NCBI RefSeq assembly: GCF_014205765.1
Contig: NZ_JACIIZ010000002.1
Location: 124,001-188,000, forward strand
Direction: 5' to 3'
From: Nitrospirillum iridis
GTDB lineage: Bacteria; Pseudomonadota; Alphaproteobacteria; Azospirillales; Azospirillaceae
Length of the DNA: 64,000 bases
Below, one piece after another: positions 44,288-51,772 of the stretch (within the stretch, counting starts at the first letter, position 1; every line of letters begins with the position of its first letter). Made by a program: the position numbers and the translations under genes. The notes under the pieces are model-generated. The model did not search any database. It was given only the letters and a program-made list of their open reading frames with translations, and had not been told where the DNA came from.

Positions 44288-45472
44288 ATGGTCCGCCGTT
44301 ACGTCCTGGGCGTGGTGGTCAGTGCCGTCCTGACCTTCGGCACGACCGTGCCTGTTTACGCCCAACAGGCGGAGCCGGTTGCCCATTCCATTACGCCCTT
44401 GGATATCCGCGTGCTGCGACCCGCCAGCGTGGTCCCCACGACCGACGGGCGGCACCTGGTGTTCGAGGCGGTGATCTCCAATTTCTCGACGCTTCCCCTG
44501 ACCTTGTCGGCCCTGCGCCTGGGCACGGTGGAGCAGCCGGAGGCGCTGGGCCGGTTCGAGGACAAAGCCTTGGCGGAGCTGTTGCAGAGACCGGGGGGGA
44601 AGGCGGCAGAGCCTTCCGCGGAGGGCGGGCCTTCGCCGGCGACCATTGGCGGCAACAGCTTCGCCGTCGCCCTTTTCGACGTTCCAGTGTCGGATGGGAT
44701 CATGGTGGGCGACGTGCGCCTGGGGCTCAGCATCGCGCCGTTCAGGCCCGGACTGCCCGACACCACGCTGAACGCGACCGTTCCGGTCCCGCTGGACCGG
44801 ACGCCGGCCGTCGTCCTGTCGTCCCCGCTCATGGGGCTGGGGTGGGTGGCCTTCAACGCGCTGTCCAACACCTCCATCCACCGCACCACGCTCATGGTGG
44901 TGGACGGCCAGGCGCGGGTGCCGGAGCGCTACGCCATCGACTTCATGAAGCTGGGCGAGGACGGCCGGGAATTCAGTGGGGACCAGGCGAGCAATGATTC
45001 CTGGGCCGGTTACGGCCAACCGATCCTGGCGGTCGCCGACGGCGTGATCGAAAGCATCCGGGACGGCCTGCCCGACAATGTTCCCGGACAGCCGGCGGCG
45101 CAGAAGGCCACGTTGGATACCATCGCCGGCAACCAGGTCATCCTGCACATCGGGGGTGTCTACGTGGTCTACGCCCACCTCATTCCCGGCAGCATCGCCG
45201 TGCGGCCGGGCCAGGCGGTGCGCCGGGGCCAGGTGCTGGGCCGCCTGGGCAATTCCGGCCAGTCCGACGCGCCACATCTGCATCTGCAGGTGGGCGACCA
45301 GGGCCACGTCGCGGCGGCGGACGGCCTGCCTTTCGTCTTCGACGCCTTCACCCTGGCCGGGGTGGTGCCCGATGCCGACGCGCTTGACAAGGGACAGGCC
45401 TGGCGGCCCGACCAGGCGCCGCAACCGCGCCACCGGCAGCTACCGGTGGAAAACGCGGTCATGGGATTCTGA
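44288..45472 (+). CDS. M23-family peptidase-like protein
   Basis: 394 residues from ATG 44288 with GGGAGG upstream. Signal peptide of about 25 residues (VYAQQ). An N-terminal beta domain of about 190 residues is followed by a LytM-type domain: RYAIDF, YGQPILAVADGVI, VYAHLIPGSI and APHLHLQV. The HxH pair, the YAHL His and the metal-site Asp remain, but the first zinc ligand of HxxxD is Arg here, as also seen in some annotated homologues. It may be a weak or regulatory peptidoglycan or protein hydrolase in the periplasm. Its 3' end overlaps the convergent AraC gene by 14 bases. Confidence 0.82.
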   Translation: MVRRYVLGVVVSAVLTFGTTVPVYAQQAEPVAHSITPLDIRVLRPASVVPTTDGRHLVFEAVISNFSTLPLTLSALRLGTVEQPEALGRFEDKALAELLQRPGGKAAEPSAEGGPSPATIGGNSFAVALFDVPVSDGIMVGDVRLGLSIAPFRPGLPDTTLNATVPVPLDRTPAVVLSSPLMGLGWVAFNALSNTSIHRTTLMVVDGQARVPERYAIDFMKLGEDGREFSGDQASNDSWAGYGQPILAVADGVIESIRDGLPDNVPGQPAAQKATLDTIAGNQVILHIGGVYVVYAHLIPGSIAVRPGQAVRRGQVLGRLGNSGQSDAPHLHLQVGDQGHVAAADGLPFVFDAFTLAGVVPDADALDKGQAWRPDQAPQPRHRQLPVENAVMGF

Positions 45473-46295
45473 TGGAATCGGTTTCCCGCTGCCGGGCCAT
45501 GTACTGGGCGGGTGGAGCGCCCAGGACTTTGCGGAACATGGTGACGAAGCTGCTGGCGCTCTCATAGCCCAGGTCCAGCGCCACCTGCTGGACCGGCGCC
45601 CCCTCCGCCATCCGCTGCAGGGCCAACATGATGGTCAGCCGCTGGCGCCATTGGCCGAAGCTCATGCCTGTTTCCCGCGCCAGGAGGCGGGCCAGGGTGC
45701 GCCCACTGAGGCCTGTGCGTCTGGCCCACTGCTCCAGGGTCCCGCGCTCTCCCGGCGCCGCCATCATCAAGGCTGCCAGCCGGCGCAGGCGGTCGTCCTT
45801 GGGCATGGGCAGGTGGAGGCGTTCCTCCGGCGCCGCCGCGATTTCATCCAGCAGGACGGTGACCAGGCGGGCCTCCGCGCCGGCCTCGGGGTAGAGCTGT
45901 GGTAGGGCGGACGCCCGGACCAGCAGGGCCACCAGCAGCGGCGTCACCGCCACCGTACAGCAGTGCGCGGGCATCGCCGCCGTTTCGGCGGGATCTATGA
46001 AGGCGTTATAGCCTTCGATCGTCCCCGACACCTGGATGGCGTGCAGCGTTCCGCCTGGAATCCACAAGGCGCAGTTGGGTGGCACCATCCACAGGCCGTT
46101 TTCAGCCTCACAGGTGAGGATGCCGCGCAAGGCCATCAGCAGCTGCGCCTTGCGGTGGCGGTGGGGTGCCAGTTCGATGCCGGTGGTGAGCCCGATGACG
46201 CCGAACGCGGCGATGGGGCGGGGCACCTCATCCGGGTTGATCAGACCGGCTGGCCAGTCGCCGTCGCTGCCGGCCAAGTCTCTCAGAATGGGCAT
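45459..46295 (-). CDS. AraC-family regulator with cupin sensor
   Basis: 278 residues. N-terminal cupin (APHRHRKAQLLMALRGILTCEAENGLWMVPPNCALWIPGGTLHAIQV) with His residues in the ligand pocket, then two HTH units at about 175-270 (LEQWARRTGLSGRTLARLLARETGMSFGQWRQRLTI; APVQQVALDLGYESASSFVTMFRKVLGAPPAQY). This sub-family commonly regulates efflux or iron-related genes beside it. It is divergent from a siderophore-interacting protein gene 134 bases away, the likely target. Confidence 0.9.
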   Translation of the reverse strand: MPILRDLAGSDGDWPAGLINPDEVPRPIAAFGVIGLTTGIELAPHRHRKAQLLMALRGILTCEAENGLWMVPPNCALWIPGGTLHAIQVSGTIEGYNAFIDPAETAAMPAHCCTVAVTPLLVALLVRASALPQLYPEAGAEARLVTVLLDEIAAAPEERLHLPMPKDDRLRRLAALMMAAPGERGTLEQWARRTGLSGRTLARLLARETGMSFGQWRQRLTIMLALQRMAEGAPVQQVALDLGYESASSFVTMFRKVLGAPPAQYMARQRETDSIRIP

Positions 46296-46429
46296 GGAAT
46301 TGCTTCCGCTCCGTCATGCGCATGTTGGCGGATTCTCGAAATTATTTGGCATGATTGGCCAATGACGCCAAGCCCCCATCGAGATACCAATTCCCGGACG
46401 CCGGCGCTGGGCCGGGCCTGGGAGTATCG

Positions 46430-47185
46430 ATGGTGGACAATCAGGAACTGGGCCGGGAGCGGGGCGACGTCCCCGCAGCGGCACCGGGCGCTGTGACGCG
46501 GACTTTGCTGCGGTGGTTCATGCGCTCCGCCCGCGTGGGGGCGATTGAGCGTTTGTCCCCGCGTTTCCGTCGGATCCGGCTGGAGGGGGAGGCGCTTCAG
46601 GGCATGTTGTGGGCGCCGGGGCAGAAGATACAGGTCGCCATGGGCACCGGTCTGGCCGCCCGTACCTATACCCCGGTGTCCTGGGAGGGGATCAGGGGGA
46701 CGACACAGCTGTTGGTGTTCGCCCACGGTGACGGACCGGGCAGCCGGTGGGCCGAGGGGCTGAGGGTCGGAGACCACTGCCAGTTCATGGGCCCGCGCCG
46801 TTCCCTGGATTTTCCGGACCGCGAGGGGCCTTGGGCGCTGTTCGGGGATGAGACCTCGTTCGCCCTGGGCTTGGCCTGCCGTATCGCGCTGGGCAGCGGC
46901 TTCCGCTGTGTCTTCGAGGTGTCGGACCAGGCGGAGGCCCGGTCCGTGCTGGATGCGGTGGGACTGGGGGATGCGACGTTGATTGGCCGGCTTGCCGGCG
47001 ACGGCCACCTGACGGCGGCCGCCGACGCGCTGACACGTGCCGCCCGTGACGGGGCGGCGATCACGTTGACTGGCCGGGCGCCAGCCATCCAGCAACTGAC
47101 CCGGGCACTGAAGGACCAGGGCGTCGCGGCGTCACGGCGCCAGGCCAAGGCCTATTGGGCACCGGGCAAGGCTGGATTGGATTGA
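46430..47185 (+). CDS. Siderophore-interacting protein (NAD(P)H ferric reductase type), first copy
   Basis: 251 residues from ATG 46430 with GGAG nearby. The FAD-binding domain has PRFRRIRLEGE and the flavin motif ARTYTPVSW; the C-terminal SIP half has a short Rossmann-like region (LFGDETSFALGLACRI). These enzymes release iron from ferric siderophores in the cytoplasm by reduction. The stop lies 17 bases before the PPOX gene, so they form an operon, probably controlled by the divergent AraC protein. It is only distantly like the second copy at 47829. Confidence 0.85.
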   Translation: MVDNQELGRERGDVPAAAPGAVTRTLLRWFMRSARVGAIERLSPRFRRIRLEGEALQGMLWAPGQKIQVAMGTGLAARTYTPVSWEGIRGTTQLLVFAHGDGPGSRWAEGLRVGDHCQFMGPRRSLDFPDREGPWALFGDETSFALGLACRIALGSGFRCVFEVSDQAEARSVLDAVGLGDATLIGRLAGDGHLTAAADALTRAARDGAAITLTGRAPAIQQLTRALKDQGVAASRRQAKAYWAPGKAGLD

Positions 47186-47202
47186 GCCCCATGGAGAGAC
47201 AG

Positions 47203-47823
47203 ATGTCCGCCCAGCATGCCGACACTCCGAACCTGGACGCGCTCTACGATCCCCCCATGGAACACGTCCAGAAGGCGGTGATGCCCGAACTGATCGACTT
47301 CCATATCCAGTATCTGCGCAAGGCGGTCTTCTTTTGCCTGGCCACCGGAAGGGATGGTGGACTGGACGCGTCGCCGCGCGGCGGGCCGCCTGGCTTCGTA
47401 CGGACATTGGACCCGAAGACCGTGGCGTTCGCCGACTGGCCGGGCAACAATCGTATCGAATCCATGCGCAACCTTCAGGCGGACGACCGGTTGGGAATGC
47501 TGTTTCTCTTCCCCGGCCTGGATGTCTTCATGCGTATCAACGGGCGCGGCCGCCTGACGCAAGACGCGACCTTGCGCTCCGATCTCGCGGAGGGCGGCAA
47601 GGTTCCCAAGGTCGTCGTCGTGGTGACGGTGGATGAGGTCCTGTTCCACTGCGGCAAGGCGCTGAACCGGGCACGCCTATGGGACCCTGCCACCCGGCTG
47701 GAACGGGGCAGCCTGCCGACGCCTGGCCAAATGCTGGCCGCCATGACCCGGAAGACCGCTGCCGAGGGGCGGGCGATCGATGCGCATTACGACCATGCGG
47801 TGCGCACCGATCTCTATAGCTAA
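47203..47823 (+). CDS. PPOX-class FMN-binding flavoprotein
   Basis: 206 residues from ATG 47203 (GGAGAG just upstream); ATG 47191 would add four residues. The split-barrel flavin domain shows FFCLATGRDGGLDASPRGGPPGFVRTLD and DWPGNNRIESMRNLQADDRLGMLFLFPG, typical of the MSMEG_1061-like pyridoxamine-phosphate-oxidase relatives. The GGKALNRARLWDP part fits the same group. It binds FMN and likely does redox or detoxification chemistry, not vitamin B6 synthesis. Co-transcribed with the siderophore-interacting protein, it may pass electrons or protect against the substrate. Confidence 0.85.
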   Translation: MSAQHADTPNLDALYDPPMEHVQKAVMPELIDFHIQYLRKAVFFCLATGRDGGLDASPRGGPPGFVRTLDPKTVAFADWPGNNRIESMRNLQADDRLGMLFLFPGLDVFMRINGRGRLTQDATLRSDLAEGGKVPKVVVVVTVDEVLFHCGKALNRARLWDPATRLERGSLPTPGQMLAAMTRKTAAEGRAIDAHYDHAVRTDLYS

Positions 47824-47828
47824 CGGGA

Positions 47829-48584
47829 TCAGAGGTTCTCGTGTGCGCCGGCCTCGCCCCGCAGCCAGTAGCCGGACGCCCGCATCCATTGGGGCAGGTG
47901 TTTCAGCGTGTCGACGACATGGCCGCGCAGGGCCTTGGCCACCGTGGCCTCCGCCGCGATCCAGACATAGCCGTCGCCCGGCGGCAGGGTCAGCCCCTCC
48001 ACCACGCGGCGCAGGGTATCGGCGTCGTTGGCGCCCGCGCTATCGCGGGTCACCCAATGCGCCGTCCATTGCGCCTTGGTCTCGATGGCCTGCGCCTCGG
48101 CGGCGCTGTCCACGGCCACCACGGTGATGACCGGCACGCCCGCGCGCAGTTCCTCCAGCCGGCGGCCGATGGCGGGCAGGCCCGTCTCATCGGCGATCAG
48201 CAGGTACCAGTCGAAATCGTCCGGCACGATCATGGAGCCTCGGGGGCCGCCGACCTCCAGGGTGTCGCCCACCTTGGCGGCCATGGCCCAGGCGGTGGCC
48301 GGGCCGGCGTCGTGAAGGGCGAAGTCCAGCGTCAGGGTGCGCTCCTCCCGGCTGAAGGCGCGGGGGGTGTAGTCGCGCATCAGCGGCTCGCCATTCGGCC
48401 CGGGGAAGAACAGCTTGATGTGGTCGTCTGCGCCGCGGCTGTCGAAGTCCGCCAGCTCGGGCGAGGTCAGGACCACGCGTAGCATCTTAGGCGTGAGGTG
48501 GGTCACGCTGACCACCGTCAGGGTGCGGCGGCGGGTGTCGAAGCGCATGCGGCCAATCTGGTGCCGCTGTTGACTGTCAGTCAT
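47829..48584 (-). CDS. Siderophore-interacting protein, YqjH-like, second copy
   Basis: 251 residues from ATG 48584. FAD domain with TPKMLRVVLTSPELADF, DHIKLFFPGPNGEPLMRDYTPRAF and GPATAWAMAAKVGDTLEVGGPRGS; the C-terminal half has YLLIADETGLPAIGRRLEEL and YVWIAAEATVAKALRGHV, the full SIP signature. It reduces ferric siderophores with NAD(P)H. Its start overlaps the stop of the PadR gene by ATGA, so both are read as one operon. In E. coli the same pair (YqjI/YqjH) links nickel or iron sensing to ferric reduction. Confidence 0.92.
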   Translation of the reverse strand: MTDSQQRHQIGRMRFDTRRRTLTVVSVTHLTPKMLRVVLTSPELADFDSRGADDHIKLFFPGPNGEPLMRDYTPRAFSREERTLTLDFALHDAGPATAWAMAAKVGDTLEVGGPRGSMIVPDDFDWYLLIADETGLPAIGRRLEELRAGVPVITVVAVDSAAEAQAIETKAQWTAHWVTRDSAGANDADTLRRVVEGLTLPPGDGYVWIAAEATVAKALRGHVVDTLKHLPQWMRASGYWLRGEAGAHENL

Positions 48585-49243
48585 TCGGTCTCTCGTGTGT
48601 CGCTGTTCAAAATCTCGGCCGTGGCGCGGCGCAGGATGTCGGCCAGGCGCCGGGCTTCGGCCGCGTCGCATCCACGCTTGGCGTACATCGCGCTTTTCAG
48701 CGCGTGGCGGGCGCGGTGCAGTTCCTCCGACGCTTCGGGGTCGGCGTCGGTGACACCGGCGAAGGCTTCGCGCACCTGGTCCATGCGTCCGCCGATGCGC
48801 CCCAGCGCCTCCAGGATGGCCAGGGCCGTGCCCCGGTGGCCGTCCAGATGGGCGCGGCCGGCGTCGGTGAGGCGGTAAAGCTTGCGGTTGCCCTCCGGCT
48901 CCGCCACCGCGTGGCCAATCTCATCCAGATAGGTCAGGGCGGGATAGATCACCCCCGGACTGGGGGCGTAGAAGCCGCCGGAGCGTTCCTCCAGCGCGCG
49001 GATAAGCTCATAGCCGTGGGCGGCCTTCTGCTCCAGCAGGGCCAGCAGGACCAGTTGCAGGTCGGATGACGACAGCTTGCGGCCGCCGCCGGGCATGCCG
49101 CCCCCGCCGCCCCAGAAGCCGCCGCCGTGCCGCCAGTGAGGCCCACCTCCGGGACCGCCCCGCCCATGCCCGCCGCCAAACCCGCCCCCATGCCCGCCCA
49201 TGGCCAGGAAAGGGGGAGGTGACGATGTGTTATCGGAAAACAT
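48581..49243 (-). CDS. YqjI-like PadR repressor with Gly/His-rich metal-binding tail
   Basis: 220 residues from ATG 49243. Residues 1-54 are a Gly-rich arm with His at 18, 26, 36 and 39 (GGHGGGFGGGHGRGG...), a likely metal-binding extension. The PadR winged helix follows: LQLVLLALLEQKAAHGYELIRALEERSGGFYAPSPGVIYPALTYLDEIGHA, then GNRKLYRLTDAG, and a C-terminal dimer domain. This matches E. coli YqjI, a nickel-responsive repressor of the ferric reductase YqjH. Here it is co-directional and overlaps its target, and a palindrome covers its own start codon. Confidence 0.88.
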   Translation of the reverse strand: MFSDNTSSPPPFLAMGGHGGGFGGGHGRGGPGGGPHWRHGGGFWGGGGGMPGGGRKLSSSDLQLVLLALLEQKAAHGYELIRALEERSGGFYAPSPGVIYPALTYLDEIGHAVAEPEGNRKLYRLTDAGRAHLDGHRGTALAILEALGRIGGRMDQVREAFAGVTDADPEASEELHRARHALKSAMYAKRGCDAAEARRLADILRRATAEILNSDTRETE

Positions 49244-49266
49244 ATCGTACGATATAGCGAACGATA
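49231..49266. promoter_or_regulatory. YqjI-type operator with four TATCG/CGATA half-sites
   Basis: ATATCGTACGATAT at 49242-49255 is a perfect 14-bp palindrome overlapping the PadR start codon. Two further half-sites, TATCG at 49231-49235 and CGATA at 49262-49266, flank it at similar distance. This AT-rich cluster fits binding of one or two PadR dimers over the promoter/start region, hence autorepression. Confidence 0.72.
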
Positions 49267-49292
49267 GCAATCCGACAAGAGGGGCTGAAAAG

Positions 49293-49328
49293 AAAAACGC
49301 CCCCGACGGGGCGAACCGGCCGGGGGCG
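49293..49328 (-). terminator. Terminator of the glycerophosphodiesterase gene
   Basis: On the minus strand CGCCCCCG (49328-49321) pairs with CGGGGGCG (49305-49298) and is followed by TTTTT (49297-49293). It closes the unit read leftward from 50380 and lies within 60 bases of the PadR start. Confidence 0.8.
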
Positions 49329-49354
49329 CAGGGTGTGGAATGTGAGGGGTGGGC

Positions 49355-50380
49355 TCAGCGCTTGGCCGGCACGGCCTCCACCGGGGTGGCCTTGGGCAGG
49401 GTGATGCCCTTGGCGGCGGCGGCCGCGCGCAACAGCACCGGCTGGTCGGAGATGATGCCGTCCACGCCCATGTCGATCAGGCGGGCCATGTCTTCCGGCT
49501 TGTTCACGGTCCAGGGGATGACGGTCAGGCCCAGGGCATGGGCATCGGCCACCAGCTTGGCGTCGATGTCGGTGTAGAGCGGCGACCAGACTTTGCCGCC
49601 GGCGGCCTTCACCGCCTGGGGCACGCTGCCGCCATGGTCCACGGGATCGAAGCCCGCCGTCCACGGCAGCTTCGCGGTCAGGCTGACCGACGGCTCGCGC
49701 GGGTCCTGCTCCGTCAGGTAGACGGTGGGGATGTGCGGCGCCTTCTTCTGCACCACCTGCAGGGTGCGCCAGTCGAAGGATTGGATCAGCACCCGGTCCT
49801 CGAACTTCTCGGCCTTCAGCACATCCAGCACCTTATCCACGAATACCTCCGGCGTGGGGCTGTCCTCGGGATGGCTGGGATCGATCTTGGTCTCGATGTT
49901 CATCTTCACGGTCTTGTTGCCCGACCGCTTCACCAGGTCGATGACCTCCTTCAGGGTGGGGATAGGCGTGCCAGGAATGGGGCGCTGGTCGGGGAAATGG
50001 CTGCCGTAGGCGCTGCCGGGGCGCAGTTGGCCCACGTCGTATGTCTTGATCTGGTCCAGCGTCAGGCTGAAGAAGGCCGGGGTGGGGGCGGTGACGTAGG
50101 TGCCGTCGGGGCCCTTGGCCAGGTCGGGGTTCAGGTGCCGCTCATGCGAGATGATGACCGCGCCATCCTTGGTGATGTTCATGTCCATCTCCAGGGTGGT
50201 CACGCCCAGCGACAGGGCGTGGGCGAAGGACTGCAGCGTGTTCTCCGGCCACAGCGCGCGGCCGCCACGGTGGGCCTCGATATCCAGGTCGCGGGCGGAA
50301 GCCGTGGCGGGGACCAGGGGAAGGGCCAGCAGGCCCAGAAGAGCCAGATGGCGTCGGGCCAGGCGGTGCGGCAGGGACAT
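49355..50380 (-). CDS. Periplasmic glycerophosphodiester phosphodiesterase
   Basis: 341 residues. Signal peptide of about 29 residues (ATASA-RD). The GDPD barrel shows IEAHRGGRALWPENTLQSFAHAL (catalytic His and metal Glu), TTLEMDMNITKDGAVIISHERHLNPD (second His), and the last strands VIPWTVNKPEDMARLIDMGVDGIISDQP. It hydrolyses glycerophosphodiesters from phospholipids to glycerol 3-phosphate and an alcohol. GGAG precedes ATG 50380 and a terminator follows, so it is a single-gene unit. No glycerol-phosphate transporter is adjacent. Confidence 0.93.
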   Translation of the reverse strand: MSLPHRLARRHLALLGLLALPLVPATASARDLDIEAHRGGRALWPENTLQSFAHALSLGVTTLEMDMNITKDGAVIISHERHLNPDLAKGPDGTYVTAPTPAFFSLTLDQIKTYDVGQLRPGSAYGSHFPDQRPIPGTPIPTLKEVIDLVKRSGNKTVKMNIETKIDPSHPEDSPTPEVFVDKVLDVLKAEKFEDRVLIQSFDWRTLQVVQKKAPHIPTVYLTEQDPREPSVSLTAKLPWTAGFDPVDHGGSVPQAVKAAGGKVWSPLYTDIDAKLVADAHALGLTVIPWTVNKPEDMARLIDMGVDGIISDQPVLLRAAAAAKGITLPKATPVEAVPAKR

Positions 50381-50650
50381 CGGGGCGGGCTCCTGATAGA
50401 CTGGGACCGGGACGGGGCGTTAACCCTTTGGTTTTTGAGCTATAGCCTGCGCGTTCCCGGCCCTCGTGTTAAATTTCCGAGGCGGTGGCGTATGGATCGG
50501 CCGCACGCAATCCTTGGATGCCGGACGGCCGCTGGTGTTGCGGCCCCGGCTGTGTCATGAACCCGCCCATGCGGCGGCGGGCGGGTGCCAAGGGGCGTCC
50601 CGGCCCGCCGTTTTCTTGAGGACAGGCCCTCTTTTCGAGGAATTACGGTA

Positions 50651-51730
50651 ATGAGCGACGTCGAACACGGCCAGGACGGCCTTCTCCCCGACCCCCACAA
50701 GGACGCCGCCCAGGACGTCCACGACCAGGCAGCACCGGAAACGGAAGCGCCGGAGGGTGAGGAAGACCATGTGGACGACGAAGACGACTTCGAGGATGAG
50801 GACGAGGACGGCGAAGAGGACGAGGGTGAGCCCCTGGCCCCGATGCGCTGCGGCTTCGTCGCCCTGGTGGGCGCGCCCAACGCCGGCAAGTCCACGCTGC
50901 TGAACGCGGCGGTGGGCAGCAAGGTCTCCATCGTCAGTCCCAAGGTGCAGACCACCCGTTCCCGCGTGCTGGGCATCGGCATGCACAAGCGCGCCCAGAT
51001 CCTGTTCGTGGACCTGCCCGGCATCTTCACGCCCAAGAAGCGGCTGGAGCGCGCGATGGTGGCCGCCGCCTGGTCCGGCGCGGAAGAGGCCGACGTGGTG
51101 GCCGTGCTGGTCGACGCGTCGCGCCGCGTGGATGACGACACCAACGGCATCATCCTGCGGCTGACCCAGTCCAAGCGCAAGGCCATCCTGATCCTGAACA
51201 AGATCGACCTGATCCCCTACGAGCGGCTGCTGGAACTGGCGGCGCGCTTCAACGAGACGGGCGTGTTCACGGACATCTTCATGATCTCCGCCCTGACTGG
51301 CAACGGCTTGCCGGACCTGCTCGACAACCTGGCCAACCGCCTGCCGGAAAGCCCGTGGCTCTACCCGGACGACCAGCTGTCCGACATGCCCATGCGCCTG
51401 CTGGCCGCCGAGATCACGCGCGAGAAGCTGTTCCTGCAATTGCACCAGGAACTGCCCTATGCCATCGCCGTGGAGACCGAGGCGTGGGAGGAGTTCGACG
51501 ACGGTTCCGTCAAGATCAGCCAGCTGATCTACGTCCAGCGCCCCAACCAGAAGGCCATCGTCCTCGGCAAGAACGGCGCCAAGATCAAATCGGTCGGCGC
51601 CGCCGCGCGCACGGAGCTGGAGGAGATCCTGGACCGCCGCGTGCACGTCATGCTGTTCGTCAAGGTGCGCGAGGACTGGGCGGAAAAGCCGGACAGCTAC
51701 AGCCAGTGGGGGCTGGACTTCAACGCGTGA
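50651..51730 (+). CDS. era: GTPase Era with acidic N-terminal extension
   Basis: 359 residues from ATG 50651. The G domain begins near residue 66: G1 GAPNAGKS (74-81), T in KVQTTRSR, DLPG as G3, NKID as G4 and SAL as G5. The C-terminal KH domain has KAIVLGKNGAKIKSVGAAAR. Era binds the 3' end of 16S rRNA and checks 30S assembly. Usual length is about 300; the extra 60 residues are acidic, nearly all D/E between 37 and 60. It is separated from rnc by insert B and from recO by insert C. Confidence 0.96.
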   Translation: MSDVEHGQDGLLPDPHKDAAQDVHDQAAPETEAPEGEEDHVDDEDDFEDEDEDGEEDEGEPLAPMRCGFVALVGAPNAGKSTLLNAAVGSKVSIVSPKVQTTRSRVLGIGMHKRAQILFVDLPGIFTPKKRLERAMVAAAWSGAEEADVVAVLVDASRRVDDDTNGIILRLTQSKRKAILILNKIDLIPYERLLELAARFNETGVFTDIFMISALTGNGLPDLLDNLANRLPESPWLYPDDQLSDMPMRLLAAEITREKLFLQLHQELPYAIAVETEAWEEFDDGSVKISQLIYVQRPNQKAIVLGKNGAKIKSVGAAARTELEEILDRRVHVMLFVKVREDWAEKPDSYSQWGLDFNA

Positions 51731-51772
51731 GGGCGCGGACACCCTGTCGATCCGGACACTGCGGCTGGGATT

